A DNA stretch of 64,000 nucleotides from Ignelater luminosus (Eukaryota; Arthropoda; Insecta; Coleoptera; Elateridae), in assembly GCA_011009095.1 (NCBI GenBank), contig VTPC01008161.1:56926-120925 (forward strand), given 5' to 3'. Position 1 is the stretch's first letter. Each line of letters opens with the position of its first letter. The notes below the pieces were generated by a model. That model did not search any database. It was not told where the DNA came from and saw only the letters and a program-made list of their open reading frames with translations. Shown one piece after another: positions 12,366-24,300 of this stretch. Made by a program: the position numbers and the translations under genes.

Positions 12366-15300
12366 AGTAGCATCAAAGAAAATTTTTGCAGGTTTTTGAA
12401 ATTTCTTCTAATTTTGATCTCCTGAAAGTTTCATGAACAAAGCAGTTTTAGCATTTAAACGTTCGTGATGTTAAATACGGTTCTAAAAGGTTTTAAAACT
12501 TTTAAAGGGTTTAATTTGTAATAGCTCTGCTATTTGTTTCAGAAGTCGTGGTTGCTATCGGATAGATACAGAGATTTCCGAGTTTAACGTTTCTAATCTT
12601 TTGTGGAACTTTTTAGGTCGTTTAATAGTCTAACGTCTCAGAAGTATTGCGTAGCGCTCAAAAAAAATCTATCAGCTGTTCATAACAAACATTTAGTCTG
12701 ATGTCATACCAAATTGCACGGCGTTGATTAAAAATTTGCCGTTACTTACTTTGGGTTGTTTTTTGTGTTTTTTGCTATATCTAAATACAGACAAATAAGT
12801 AAAACGTTTTTCTAATTTTTTGATATGTAATCTATTTTAGTAGAAAGAGAATTTTGACCTTTTCTGGAAAATACAAAAATGCGTTGCCGCCAATCAAATT
12901 AAAGCCGGTGCATTTTACCACTTTTTTGTTTTATAGGTTGTAAGATAATTCAAAATTGCTATAACTACTTGTAATGCTTTCTCGTGCATTTTATTTCTTT
13001 CTGTTTCAGCTTATATCAATTTTTTTCATAATTTATAATTATAACATATCACTGTAAAGCTCTTCTAGACTCGTACAAATTTTTTGTGGTAATTTCTAAA
13101 ACACGTAATGCCAAAGTTCAGAAGATGCCTCTTAACGTTGTTAGTTGCAAAAATAGTGCGTAAAAGAAACTTTTTTTGTGTAGAGTGCAAATCACATTAG
13201 AACAAACAACGCAAAAATAGAAAAACCTATGTGTAGTGTTGTCGTTGTCAGATAACGGGATGTTATCAGGAAAAATTAGGAAGGTGAATTTTGCTTTTAA
13301 GTTTGTTAAAACTTGTTTCACACTTTGACCTAATAACTTCTGAAGAATGTATTATTTCTTTAACAAGTAGACAAGACATTTTCATTATCTGCCGAACGAT
13401 CTCATCAAATGAAAATAAAAGTGGTTGTAAGTCGGTTTTTAATCTCATGTTGCGCATATTCCTTTCAAAAAGGACAAATAAAATTCGTTGCAATATACTC
13501 ATAGGTGTTAAATGAATGGCAGTGGTGAAGCTTTTGACAATTAATTTTAATCGAATGATAAACAAGCAATCGTAGTTAACACTTGTCATTGAAAGCCGAC
13601 TGTTATATCAAATCTATCAAGTCCAACAATTATTATTGATTACCAAGCGATATACAGAAATAGTTTTTAACAGCAGGGGTATTGAATAGACTTTAGAGAA
13701 ATTTAAAATGTTATACTGAACGTTTTAAGATATTTCATAACAAGGAAAGGCAAAATAACAGAAATTTTACTTTAGCAAGATGAGATTCAATTTTAAAGCG
13801 CGCCTGGCGCCAATTTATTCATTTCAAACAGCTATTTAATGTTGGCAATGGAATGGATTTCGAAACCCTGCTTCGTTCTGCATAAATGGATAAACAGTAA
13901 ATTGATGTAGAAAAATTCGACTGTTTCCTAAATTACTTTCCTTTTATGCGACATATAAGCTCGTTAAAATTTTATTTTGTGCACAATTTTGCAATACTAC
14001 TTATTATTAATCTTCTAAATTAGTGTGCATAAAAGCTACACATTAATTAACTTGATAAACATGTAATATCTGTCAGAAGTTTAGAATTACACCTATTCAC
14101 CTTTTAAGCAAGTTTATACCATTTGTATTAATTGCGCTACAAAACTCTCAAGTTTAAATTAGGTACGACTTTTATGCAATAGCTAAACTAAATTATTAAT
14201 TAAATTCTTCCCTCCGAAAACCAAGATATCACACAATTTCCATAGAAGTTTTTATTTAAGTGCGCTCCACAAAAGAAGTACGAAAATAAAACCGCAAAGA
14301 GGCAAGATTAAAACCTCAGATTATACCTTCCGGTTTCAATTGTAAAGCAAAGTTTAAGTGCAATTGCTCCCTCCTGACGTTTTAAGTTGGTAAGACTTGG
14401 TGCTTTTGATCATAAATCACAAAAGTTTATATCCATTAAACACAAACAATTTCAACTGTTTCCACGACTTTATGCAACTACATATCATTTTTATTACAAA
14501 AATTTGAAAAATTACACCAACTGTTAAAATCCCAAAATGAAATATATCACAATAAATCAATTGCGTTCGAATAAAATGTGCATCAGCAGCAAAAGAAAAA
14601 TGAATTCGGTTTTCGTGATTTGGAATGGCATTCCCAAAAAATATTGGATCTACTCGATAACATAGTTGCGTTTTTATCTGTAACCCATAAAGTTGTGAAT
14701 TATGTATTATTTATTTAAAATGCAATTTTTTATTTTCTCATTATTAAAATCTTATAATGATTTCTAAATCAATCGTTTGAATTAAATAGATTAATGCGAA
14801 AATACTTTTAATAATTAAATAGGAAAGCCACAAAAGTTAAATTTTGTTCTTGTAATGTTTATATAAAGTCTAGAAGTTACATTGTCGTTTCGGTAATATC
14901 ACAAAAGTAGTGACACTTTTTTTTACCTTTTTATCAAGGGCGTCGTCGCAGTAATTTCATCAGGTGATGACATCTGACAACTTTTATATCGATCTTCGTA
15001 GGAATAATTAGATAAATGTCATTTTATATTAAAATACATGGAAGCTTTTCAAACTTAAACTAAAAAGCATCTCCATAATTTCTGTTTGGAAACCAAAATG
15101 AAAAAATTAAAGGCAACACTAGTAAGTTAAAAACATGAGTAGTAAATAGCACAATAAATCTAGCTGATTGTTATGACTTACATTTTTGTATGGAAGTTAT
15201 TATTATCACTACAAGTAGCCAACTTTACAAACCGTAGAAATAAAATATCAAAAACAAGAATACCCTAAGGTGAATTTTTCCTTCCCTTCTACCTAAAAAC

Positions 15301-16819
15301 GGAAAAGAGATTTCAGCACGCAACAAATTTTATACAAGAACATATTTTTCTGAACACAATATCCACAAAATTAGTTAACCTCAAGGGAATCTTTTTTAAA
15401 CCATAGCTGGTAAGCGTCTTATAAGGGTCTATTGTTTACATTTTGGGTTACCTGCAACCAGCGCTTACATAATTCTGAGATAGCTATTCAAGTTTGGATA
15501 GAATACGCAATAGTATCCATCTGGAATCACTAATAGAACTGTGAAAGTATATTGAATGATTATGTTCTGCAATAGGAATACAAAAATTAAAAATAAAGAT
15601 TAACATCAGATTAACTATCATAATTCTAAATACTACTAATCTCTGAAAGAATTATTAACGGATTTGTAATTTTTAAACATACAAAATAATTAATTAGCAA
15701 GATCATCAACCTCAAAAAGACTCTTTGAGCACCTGCTGGATGGTGTAACGAAACATCATTTCACGTTAGAAACTTTCTATTGAATACCTTAAAATTTGTA
15801 GAGGAATTAGCAAAGGTTGCTAGGTTAATTGCCACTTCAAAGAGGTTAACTAATGGTTATAAGTTGAATTCTGCGGTCATTAATTGATCAGGTCGGATAT
15901 GCAGTTAGAATAAAGTTGTGAACAAACTTGTAATATTTAGTAAACAGTGATCATGTGAATCGTCACTAAAAACTACAATTCTTTCATTTCTGAGTAGCTA
16001 TTTGGGCAATAGAAGTTTTAAAAGTTTATCAGCCTTTCATACAGTTAGATTATTTCACTTGTAAGGAAAAATCTTATTTTAGTTTTACAAAATTATTTTT
16101 GTAATAATTTGTAGTTGATTTGTAACCAATATTGATGTACTGCTTTACAAGTTTCGCTCTTCAAAACTTTTTATAGGCGTCGTGTTCAATTAAACAATAT
16201 CGCACCACTTATGATTTGGGAATTAAATTTGAGCAAGAAATAAATATTCACATAGAATTTTTCGATGAAGCTTGTCTACAATTTTTTGTTTGCATATTGA
16301 GCAATACAGACATACAGCCTTTCTGTACGTTAATTGTTTTCAATTCTTTATTATTTTGCCTTTTGTTTATTTTTTATCTGTTTGATTTTGTTATCAATAC
16401 CCAAAACTTTTGAAATACTAAACCCTTTTATTGGATTAAATCCAAATTGTTAGTCTTTATAACCTTCTCAGTTAAGATGTTGACTATCAAAAACTAACAC
16501 AAATAGATCTTACTGTTCCATGCTAGGAAACAACTCACAGATTGCATGCAAATTGTTAATACACAGAACTGACATAAACTAACCCTAATGAGGAATTATA
16601 AAACAAAACAAATATTGTGAACCAAAGGCTGAACACCTTAATTGAACAGAAAGGAGGCAAACTAAACATTTAAAAGTTTCCCTAATTATTATAATATCCA
16701 TTAAAAAAATAACCTGCGAGGATTTCAAAAAAAACTGACAAGCACAACGAAACACTTAAAACCAATAACAATGTCTCAAGATTTTTATTCATTAATAAAG
16801 ACCCAACAACACATAATTA
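12366..16819. other. AT-rich intergenic stretch
   Basis: No gene or element is recognised. Open frames at 13118-13321 and 13266-13589 (minus), 13291-13515 (plus) and 16216-16413 (plus) overlap one another or are low in complexity, and match no family I know. Confidence 0.6.
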
Positions 16820-17400
16820 AGCAAGTGGACACGTATAGATACGGAAATAACAATGAGTTGGAGAAGTAAGAATGAGATACAAACAAGGATTGCATAGGGA
16901 AAGGAAGCTTCTTCGAAGAAATGAAGATTAATGACCAAGCAAAGTCAAATTAGATCTAAGAAAAAGGTTGGTGAAGTGTTCTGTATGGAGTGTTTTTCTG
17001 TACGGTAGTGAGACATGGACACTGCTAAAGAAAGACAAAAGAAGGATTGTCGCTTTTGAGATGTGGTTGTGGAAAAGACTATTAGACATTAACTGGACAG
17101 ACCAGACAAGGAATGAAAAAGTTTTGAAAAGCACAAGAAACTATTGGATGTTGTAAACAAAAGGAAAAAAAACTGGATAGGACATGTATTGAAAAGGGAT
17201 TGCTTAATGAAAGACGTTTTAGAGGGTTTTGTCGCAGGAAAAAAAATAAAATGAAGGAGAAGGTTGAAGATAACGGACGAGCTGAAATAAGGAAAAAGAG
17301 ATATGTTGATATGAAGAAGAGAATACAGAAGAGGACAAAGTGGAGAAGTCTCTAGGAAGGATCTGTGGAAACACAGACAACTTTCGATGATGATGCACAA
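16820..17400 (+). pseudogene. C-terminal fragment of a non-LTR reverse transcriptase
   Basis: The best-preserved piece reads LRKRLVKCSVWSVFLYGSET and then WTL at about 16950-17025, continuing with AFEMWLWKRLLDINWTD and NEKVLKS. After a frameshift, 17120-17245 gives LLDVVNKRKKNWIGHVLKRD followed by CLMKDVLEG and a lysine/arginine-rich end. Before the main piece, NEIQTRIA and LMTKQ appear in other frames. This succession (LYGSETWTL, FEMW.WRR, NEEVL, WIGH.LRR, VIEGK) is the standard C-terminal tail of many insect endonuclease-reverse transcriptase LINE proteins. The catalytic polymerase core and endonuclease are absent, consistent with a 5'-truncated insertion that then decayed. No 3' tail or target duplication is evident. 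Confidence 0.8.
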
Positions 17401-17857
17401 CATGCGATCTTATGAAGTCGGGCATTCGATAATCAAATAGCTCTTTTTGCAACTTGTAGGCCAAACACTTAAAAATTCTGCTGTTAGATACAAATACACG
17501 TTGTTGCAAGCGTGGACACTTAGATAAATTCAATTAAGCCGTACACTTAATAGAACTCAATCTTAAGTAATAGGTTAATATTAATATATCACGTAGTTCA
17601 ATGGTATTGTTGAACAGTAATAGACCGAGATCTAGCAATTGTGGGTCTCTTTAGAATTAAAACTGTTTTCACCAACAACTAACAATTTTAATTTTAAATT
17701 TAGAATTCGTGATATTATCGACATCAAAGAACTGAAATCTATTATAAAATTATTCAAACATAGACTGCAGTGAATTTTGTTTTTCAATTAGCTATTTTTG
17801 TCAACAATTATCGACTGATACAATAATGATCACAATAGCTCCATTGGCATTTCCTAC
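17401..17857. other. Spacer between LINE fragment and Tc1 element
   Basis: AT-rich sequence in which I see nothing coding. It might contain the untranslated 3' end of the preceding retrotransposon, but no simple-repeat tail is visible. Confidence 0.5.
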
Positions 17858-17859
17858 TA

Positions 17860-17886
17860 CACTACTCGAAATAATTAGAGGCACGC
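17860..17886 (+). repeat. Left terminal inverted repeat of the Tc1 element (single end)
   Basis: The sequence starts CACTACTCGAAATAATTAGA and continues GGCACGC, directly after a TA dinucleotide. It sits where the 3' end of the minus-strand element should be. No matching inverted copy was found on the right, so this rests on position and resemblance to Tc1 ends known from memory. Confidence 0.5.
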
Positions 17887-18107
17887 TTATGTACATCTGA
17901 AAAACTTTTTTAATATGCAACAATGTACAAATGTAATAATAAATATCTGAAAGACTAACATTTTGCCAACAAATTTGCGAAAATAATACAAACTTAACAG
18001 AAAAATTCGTAAGATAACAATATCAATTCAAAGAAATTACAAAAAATCAAGCGAAAAGCAAGTCATCCCGTCTAAATAACGTAAAGTTGCAAAAAAGGTC
18101 TGCTTCA

Positions 18108-19060
18108 CTAACGTGTGTGTCTTCCATTGGCACGAAGAACTGCTTGACACCTTCGAGGCATGCTTCGAATGAGCCTAGGAATGTCTTCTTGAGGTATTGT
18201 CTCCCATTCTTCGACTAAAGCATTTGGAGAGTCTGAGGTGGGTCTGGACGCCTACGAGCACGTCTGTTCAATAAGTCCCAAAGATGTTCGATGGGGTTAA
18301 GGTCAGGACATAGCGGAGGCCAATCCATGGTTTGAAGCCCGTGGTAGTGAAGAAAGTTCATGGTGATAGCCGCAGTATGAGGCCTAGCATTGTCTTGCAC
18401 AAATACAAAATTAGGACCTATACCATAAGCGGCTGGTACAACATAATTCTCCAAAATAAGGTCAATGTACCGTTGAGCTGTTAGGTTCCTTGAAACTACT
18501 GCAAGATCTGTTCTTTCCTCAAGACTAATTCCGTCCCAAACCATCACAGATCTACTACTAAATTTTTCAACTTCTCGCACGGTAGTTGCAGAATGCCGTT
18601 CATTTGGTCGTCGATATACATGTACTCGACCATCACAACGACTCAAACGAAATCGTGATTCATCTGAAAACAGTACTGGTCTCCAATATCTAAGTTGCCA
18701 TGCGGTATGTTCACGAACAAAATTTAAACAAGATCTTATTGGTTTTCGCACGGGTCTTCTTGATCTCAGGTTCCTTCTCTCAGTCTATTCCTAACACTCT
18801 GGTCAGAAATCTCCAATCCATGAGTCGTTCTTAGCCTACTTTAAAGATTTGTTGCTGTGATGTGCGAAAACGTAAGGAGGATAGGATTAAAAATCGATCC
18901 TGGATTCGATTCGTTTTTCTCTTGGGACTTTGTCCAATGCGTCTTTTATATCCTCCTGTTTCTAGGTAATGATTCCATACACGATGAACAACTTCTGCTT
19001 CATTTAGATACCATTTGTCGATGTAACTGGTGTGAAACTCAACAATTTATAATCAACAGT
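18108..19060 (-). pseudogene. Tc1-like transposase (DDE family), frameshifted
   Basis: This would be a cut-and-paste transposase acting at TA targets. Reading the minus strand from about 19060, a helix-turn-helix segment gives EVVHRVWNHYLETGGYKRRI, then NRIQDRFLILSSLRFRTS, then SDQSVRNRLREGTLRSRRPV across broken frames. The 178-codon open piece (18751-18215) carries WRPVLFSDESRF with the first catalytic Asp, FVQDNARPHTA with the second, and LCPDLNPIEHLWD with the DDE-type Glu. After a frameshift near 18215 the C-terminus continues VEEWETIPQEDIPRLIRSMP and ends GRHTR with a stop at 18108-18110. Pieced together, the length is close to the usual 310-340 residues. All three catalytic residues survive, but at least three frameshifts or stops, most of them in the DNA-binding half, make it nonfunctional. 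Confidence 0.88.
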
Positions 19061-19130
19061 CACCATAATTTACTATACCAAAGCACACTACTTTTTGAAT
19101 TGAAATTTTCATTGTTGGTTTCATTTTATT

Positions 19131-19990
19131 TCTTGTAGTTTTTTTTTAATTTATAGAGTTATTTATTTTATATATATTTATTCTTTTCGCAGTTTTATTC
19201 GAACAAAATGTTAATCTTTAAGATATTCTTAGATTTGTACAGTGTTGCAAATTAAAAAGTTATTCAACTGTAAAGAAGCGTTGTTCTAATTATATTGAGT
19301 AATGTAGTTACTGAGTTAAAGGAAATACATAGCAGTAAAACTTATTGCTGTCGACAGTTAAATCGCTACTCTTCCAATGGGCAAACATTTTGAATCAACC
19401 AGTATCAATATTGGTATTGCAGTGATTCAGCAGCGGTCTGATAAACCCTAATCACTTTATGTGCAGGTCAAACAAAATTTAAATTCTATAGAAATAGACC
19501 TGCCAAGACAGTGGTCTAGTCTGCTAGCATTGTACAGTCGTTTAGTTTTCTCTTTATCGACCTTTAATTACCTAAAAGCATAGACATCTTCAAGCAGGAA
19601 AATAGCTGTAAGGTATCTTAGTTGTTTCTACTAAGGATTCTGATTCAGCTGAAAGAGAGCAAGAAATTTCCTAAGTGGCATAGTTAAGAAAGTATTACCA
19701 GAAACAATCGTAGAGAATGATCTTCTGCATTTTAGAATAAGGCATTATCGGATGTAAACCAATGTAGCAGTTTTGGTGTTATTTAGTTACCTCCAAACCA
19801 TCTAAGTTTCTTTTCTCTAGGCTATAAATCAGAGTTGTTATAAATCAGTAATAATCACCAAGATTGAAATCTCTTTAATTTTCAAAATTTCAAAATCAAT
19901 TTCACTATTTATCTTTTTTATTCAAAACATTCAGTTACTCTACTGGGAAGAGAATAACAACAAACATAAATACATGGATAAGAAACCAGC
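19131..19990. other. AT-rich intergenic stretch
   Basis: No coding or element signature was recognised. Confidence 0.6.
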
Positions 19991-19994
19991 GACA

Positions 19995-20125
19995 ACAAAA
20001 CTTCCATTGGCTCAGATGGTATAGCGATGATGAGACCTGACACACACTCTTTTCTTAGTGCAAACAGCACAATAGAGCGAAACTACACTGTGTCGACGCC
20101 ACGTGAGTTTGAACCTAAGTTATGC
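19995..20125 (+). repeat. Possible tRNA-derived SINE remnant (weak)
   Basis: TGGCTCAGATGG at 20008-20019 resembles a Pol III A box, and AGTTTGAACCT at about 20106-20116 resembles a B box. The boxes are about 100 bp apart, far more than in a tRNA, so either an insertion separates them or the match is fortuitous. An A-rich stretch (about 20148-20162) follows. It is not a tRNA gene. Confidence 0.22.
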
Positions 20126-21347
20126 ATGCCCAAATTGAAAACCATACAAATAAAAAATAAAACTTCCAAAGTTTAGAAGCTACCTGTCACTACTTGGAAA
20201 CATTTTATGGTTTAGTGAAACATAACTCAGGTATAATATTTAGACGATCGAAAAACGCGGGATGTAAATTTCATTTATTATTTTTAATGGAAAACCCAAG
20301 AGAAAACCTTGTATACATTCATTATGTTTTAAATTCCCATTCAGTGCTGATTACTTTACCTTATATACGTTATCAAATTTTGTAACTGATCCTGTAACCT
20401 GGATATACTAGTTTTTTCAATTATAAAACTGTAATAACATAAACTTGATTCCTCAATCTGTAATCGGAAAGCAAAATGTAATTTACTTGATCCTTGTTGT
20501 TTCCTGGTGGAACATCTCCTTGTATACTTTGAGGTTATCTTATATTTCCTATTCACTACTGATCTCAGCAGTATAGCATTACAGGATCTAACCTGAACAA
20601 CTTCCGTGTTATTCAACTATTTATTATGGTATGTGACACTGTTTCAGTTTCAGTTTTTCATCATTTTATAAAATGCGTTTGTACAACTTTTCTTGGTAAC
20701 AGCTTGTATTTCTACAAATAACTGACATCCTCTGATATTACCACTGCTGTGAAATATATGTAGATCGTTGGTTCTTGTTATCAGAAACAGCTAAACTAAG
20801 AAAAGATGATTACTATAAAAAAAACGAAATTCGACACTTAAGTGGATTAGTTGTTAGTAAAAATCGGTTTTTAACTACGGTATACGTAGAAATACCTTGG
20901 CTGGTGCAACTAAATGATTGTGAAACCACAGCGCAAGTCGGCATCGTCGACGCGGTGTGCTTGAAAATTAACACCTTAATATGATAGAGGGCGTATCAGC
21001 ATTTATAATGTTTTATTCAAGATTAAATATTATTGAAAATGTGTAATTAGTAAGTTTTAGCATATTATGCGTGGAGATACCGACAGGTTTTAATATAATA
21101 TTATAAAAGTACTAGAGAAGTGGAAAAGTGTCAACTTTATCCTAAATATCTAAAATTACTATTGGTTAAAGAAATAAATTAAACTCTTTTAAACCGTTAC
21201 AGTGTGCGCTAGTTCTTATAAATTAACGAACTAGTTCTTTAGCGCAAGATAAACGCGAAAAGCCAAGTTACACAGTCATTTTGTTTTAATTTCTAAAGCT
21301 TCTTGCAGTCGCAATAAAAAGACCATTTCTAGGTTAACTTGAACAGA

Positions 21348-21378
<31 letters not shown>

Positions 21379-24300
21379 TATTATTATGTATCTTAGAGTG
21401 CAATTTTATTTTTCAAGATATTTTATTATTCTTGATTTGAGTACATTTCATGTTTGTGTAATTGGTGAAATACCTTTAGGTCACCAGATTTTATCTTAGG
21501 ATTTCAAGCGGTGATTTCGTTATTTTGGAACGGTTCCAACATAAAAGGTTTTCGTCATTTGACGACCTGAAATTTATCGTGGTTACAAATACTTATGAAA
21601 TTGAGTTTTGTGAGATACTGAACAGAATTTCAAGCTGCTGCAGTTTTACTGAATGTCACAATTCTAGACTGGCCGAGATATGGGAATATAATGTAGTATA
21701 TAAATGACTATGAAAAAAATCCATAAAAGCTTCGGATGGATGTGGACCATTTCGTGTGTATTATAAAATAATGTATCTGTAAAAATAGTGCAAGCTTGCG
21801 GGACATTGTGTATTTGAAAGCTTTGAAAGTTGCTGCCGTAATTATGATACTGGTACGGTGTTTTAAAAATTATATTTAATTAAACAAATTAGCAACATAA
21901 TGACTTTTGACACTTCGTTACTCAAATAATGACTATGATACATCTATTGCAGAAGAATTAACAAATTAATAAACGTTCATGTTTTTGAGATCTTCTAAAT
22001 AGATCAATCATTGAAATTCATTTTCTTTATGATTGAAATTTTATGGTTATATCTATTTTGAATAATGAGGGATGTAAATTGATAATAAATCTATTTGTTA
22101 CATCTATTTCTCTACACGCATCCTCATTTATCGCTGACACTCCCAAAGCTTCCAACTACAGCATAGTTTGGTAAGTATTTTAGTATTAATTATAACTGCC
22201 TGGAAAGATCGTTATAAGAAGCAAAACATATAATTATTTAGTTTGACATTATTAGTAATAATGCTATTTTCTTAGAACTTACAGCATATTGATCTCCTTT
22301 TCTTGGAGCTGTGAAGCTTCAAGATGTGAAAATAAAACGTTATCGTTCTTGTTCTGAGAAATTGTTTTATTGTCTTGTCTAATTAGACATGTAAGGAACT
22401 AGACCGACAACCTTAAAAATCATTCATTTTCTTTTTTCTATTTTATTCTGATAATTGTTTATAAAATATTGTTTATTTAAGAAATCTAAGTTATAAAATT
22501 TTATTGAGTGAAGGACATTAAATTAAATTAAATTAAAAGTTTCATAATAAATTCAAGAAAATTTAATTTATTACAAATTTGTGAATCTCAACGAGATGGT
22601 GATATTCGTATTACATTCCTTAATGTAAGGTTTCTTTAACCTTTCGTACACAAGTTCAAATATTCTATAAATATATGTATAACGCTTGAATAATTTCAAA
22701 CGAAAAGGAGCTAACAACTTCCTCAATTTTTCAGTTTCGTCAGTTCACATTGTATTCGTATGTGTGACAAATATTATTCATTCCTGACGCCGAAAGACGT
22801 GACAGGTCTATAATACCGACTCTGCGAGGATAATAATACCTCTGCTTTTCCCTCAATGGCGCCCCTGCAAAATACACACGTAAATATAAAAAGTATATGG
22901 CTCTCTTTACGTTTCTGAAGAAAATGAAAGCTACGACGAGTACAAATACAAATAAACAACTCTATTTTGGTAAAGCCGTCGACGCGGGATGTATTACCAC
23001 ATAAACCACTTACCTTTTACTCGCTTGATACGTGTCTATTGGAAAACCGCAATACATCAGTGTGAGTCAGAACAGAAAATCAATTTACCAAGTGGCAGGT
23101 ACTAAATCTAAATCTTGTTTTCTGGCGTACGGATTTACATAACGGTGTACGGTTGGATGGGTATCCTAAAAACCGAAGCGTAATGGAGATATCCTGTTTT
23201 ATGTTGGGAACAAATATTTATATTCTGAGCCTGTTTAATGGCACTACATTTCGTATACTCTAATCTTGTTATATTTAGGTACATTTTTTTACCGAACCGT
23301 ACCGTACCGTGTCCTTTGGGGTTTTCGCGAGATTTTATAATACCCGATTGCATTGAAGTGCTAAAAGGTCTATCAGGAGCTGATGTAATCACGTCTCCGG
23401 CATTTTCAGGAAAAAGTATCTTGATTTTATCGATTTCTTTTTACTTAAATTTAAAAGGATATACATTAATAGTTTACTGTAAATTTGTATTTGACAAAAA
23501 GCTGTTCACAATATAAAAAATACGCTACGTAAAGAAAATCGAAAAAATATCTTCAGATACAATTTTAGTCCAGATCATTTTGTTAGAACGGGAAACCCAT
23601 GAAATGGTCCAAAAAGGAGCAATTCTGAAACACGTCAAATAAAATTGGTATCCGGGAGATTGCATGTGGACCTGAAAAATGAATGAAAAGTTATTGAATA
23701 TGAAAACTGTTAAAGTAGCCAATATTGGTTCGAATTTTTTTATTTTAATGAACAAAGCTGTTTTTAGTTCAGCTGAGTAAACGTTAGTGTTTGACTGATG
23801 GTTGACAGAAGCTTTTGTGGGCAAAATTGTGTAAGGTAGTTGTTATTGATTTAACCTCTCAGTTTGCAAATTTTTCATTATCGAATCATTTCAGGTAAGG
23901 TCTTCAGCTTTTATTTTTCAAACTCAACCCAGCATTTTTAGATTTTTAAAACTTAATGAGAATGTGTACTGAAAGCGTGAGGACTCTATGCTGATATAAT
24001 AGAAGAAAAATTAAATTTTCGTGTGCGCATATACGTTGAAGTCTGTCTCATGGTGTGAATTAATTTTTACTTTCTAAACTTACTGTTCCTAACAGCCTTT
24101 CCGTTGGGCTTTTGTTAGGTTACAGGTTGAAAACTCGATTACATTCAGCACGGTAAAGATAGGCAATTTGGTAAACAAATGCGACTCTTCATTTGTTTTT
24201 TTATTTGACCTATACTATAAGAAACAACTTTAGGACATTGTTATGTCAAATAATCTATTCTTCATGAGCAAAACAACTATTATAGAATAATCTTGTTAGA

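Larger units (their letters stand above)
17858..19130 (-). mobile_element. Tc1-family DNA transposon, degenerate
   Basis: A TA at 17858-17859 is followed by CACTACTCGAAATAATTAGA, the style of terminus typical of Tc1-like elements, and it lies about 250 bp beyond the end of a minus-strand Tc1 transposase pseudogene. The expected length, about 1.3 kb, would place the other end near 19130. I could not find a convincing inverted copy there, so the right boundary is an estimate. The element is oriented on the minus strand, with the transposase 5' end on the right. Confidence 0.6.

Noticed and set aside
22865-23014. Possible 149-base minus-strand intron (AAAAG|GTAAGT ... TTTTGCAG)
   Set aside because: Donor and acceptor look good in isolation, but neither flank encodes a recognisable protein and such pairs are expected by chance in 64 kb.
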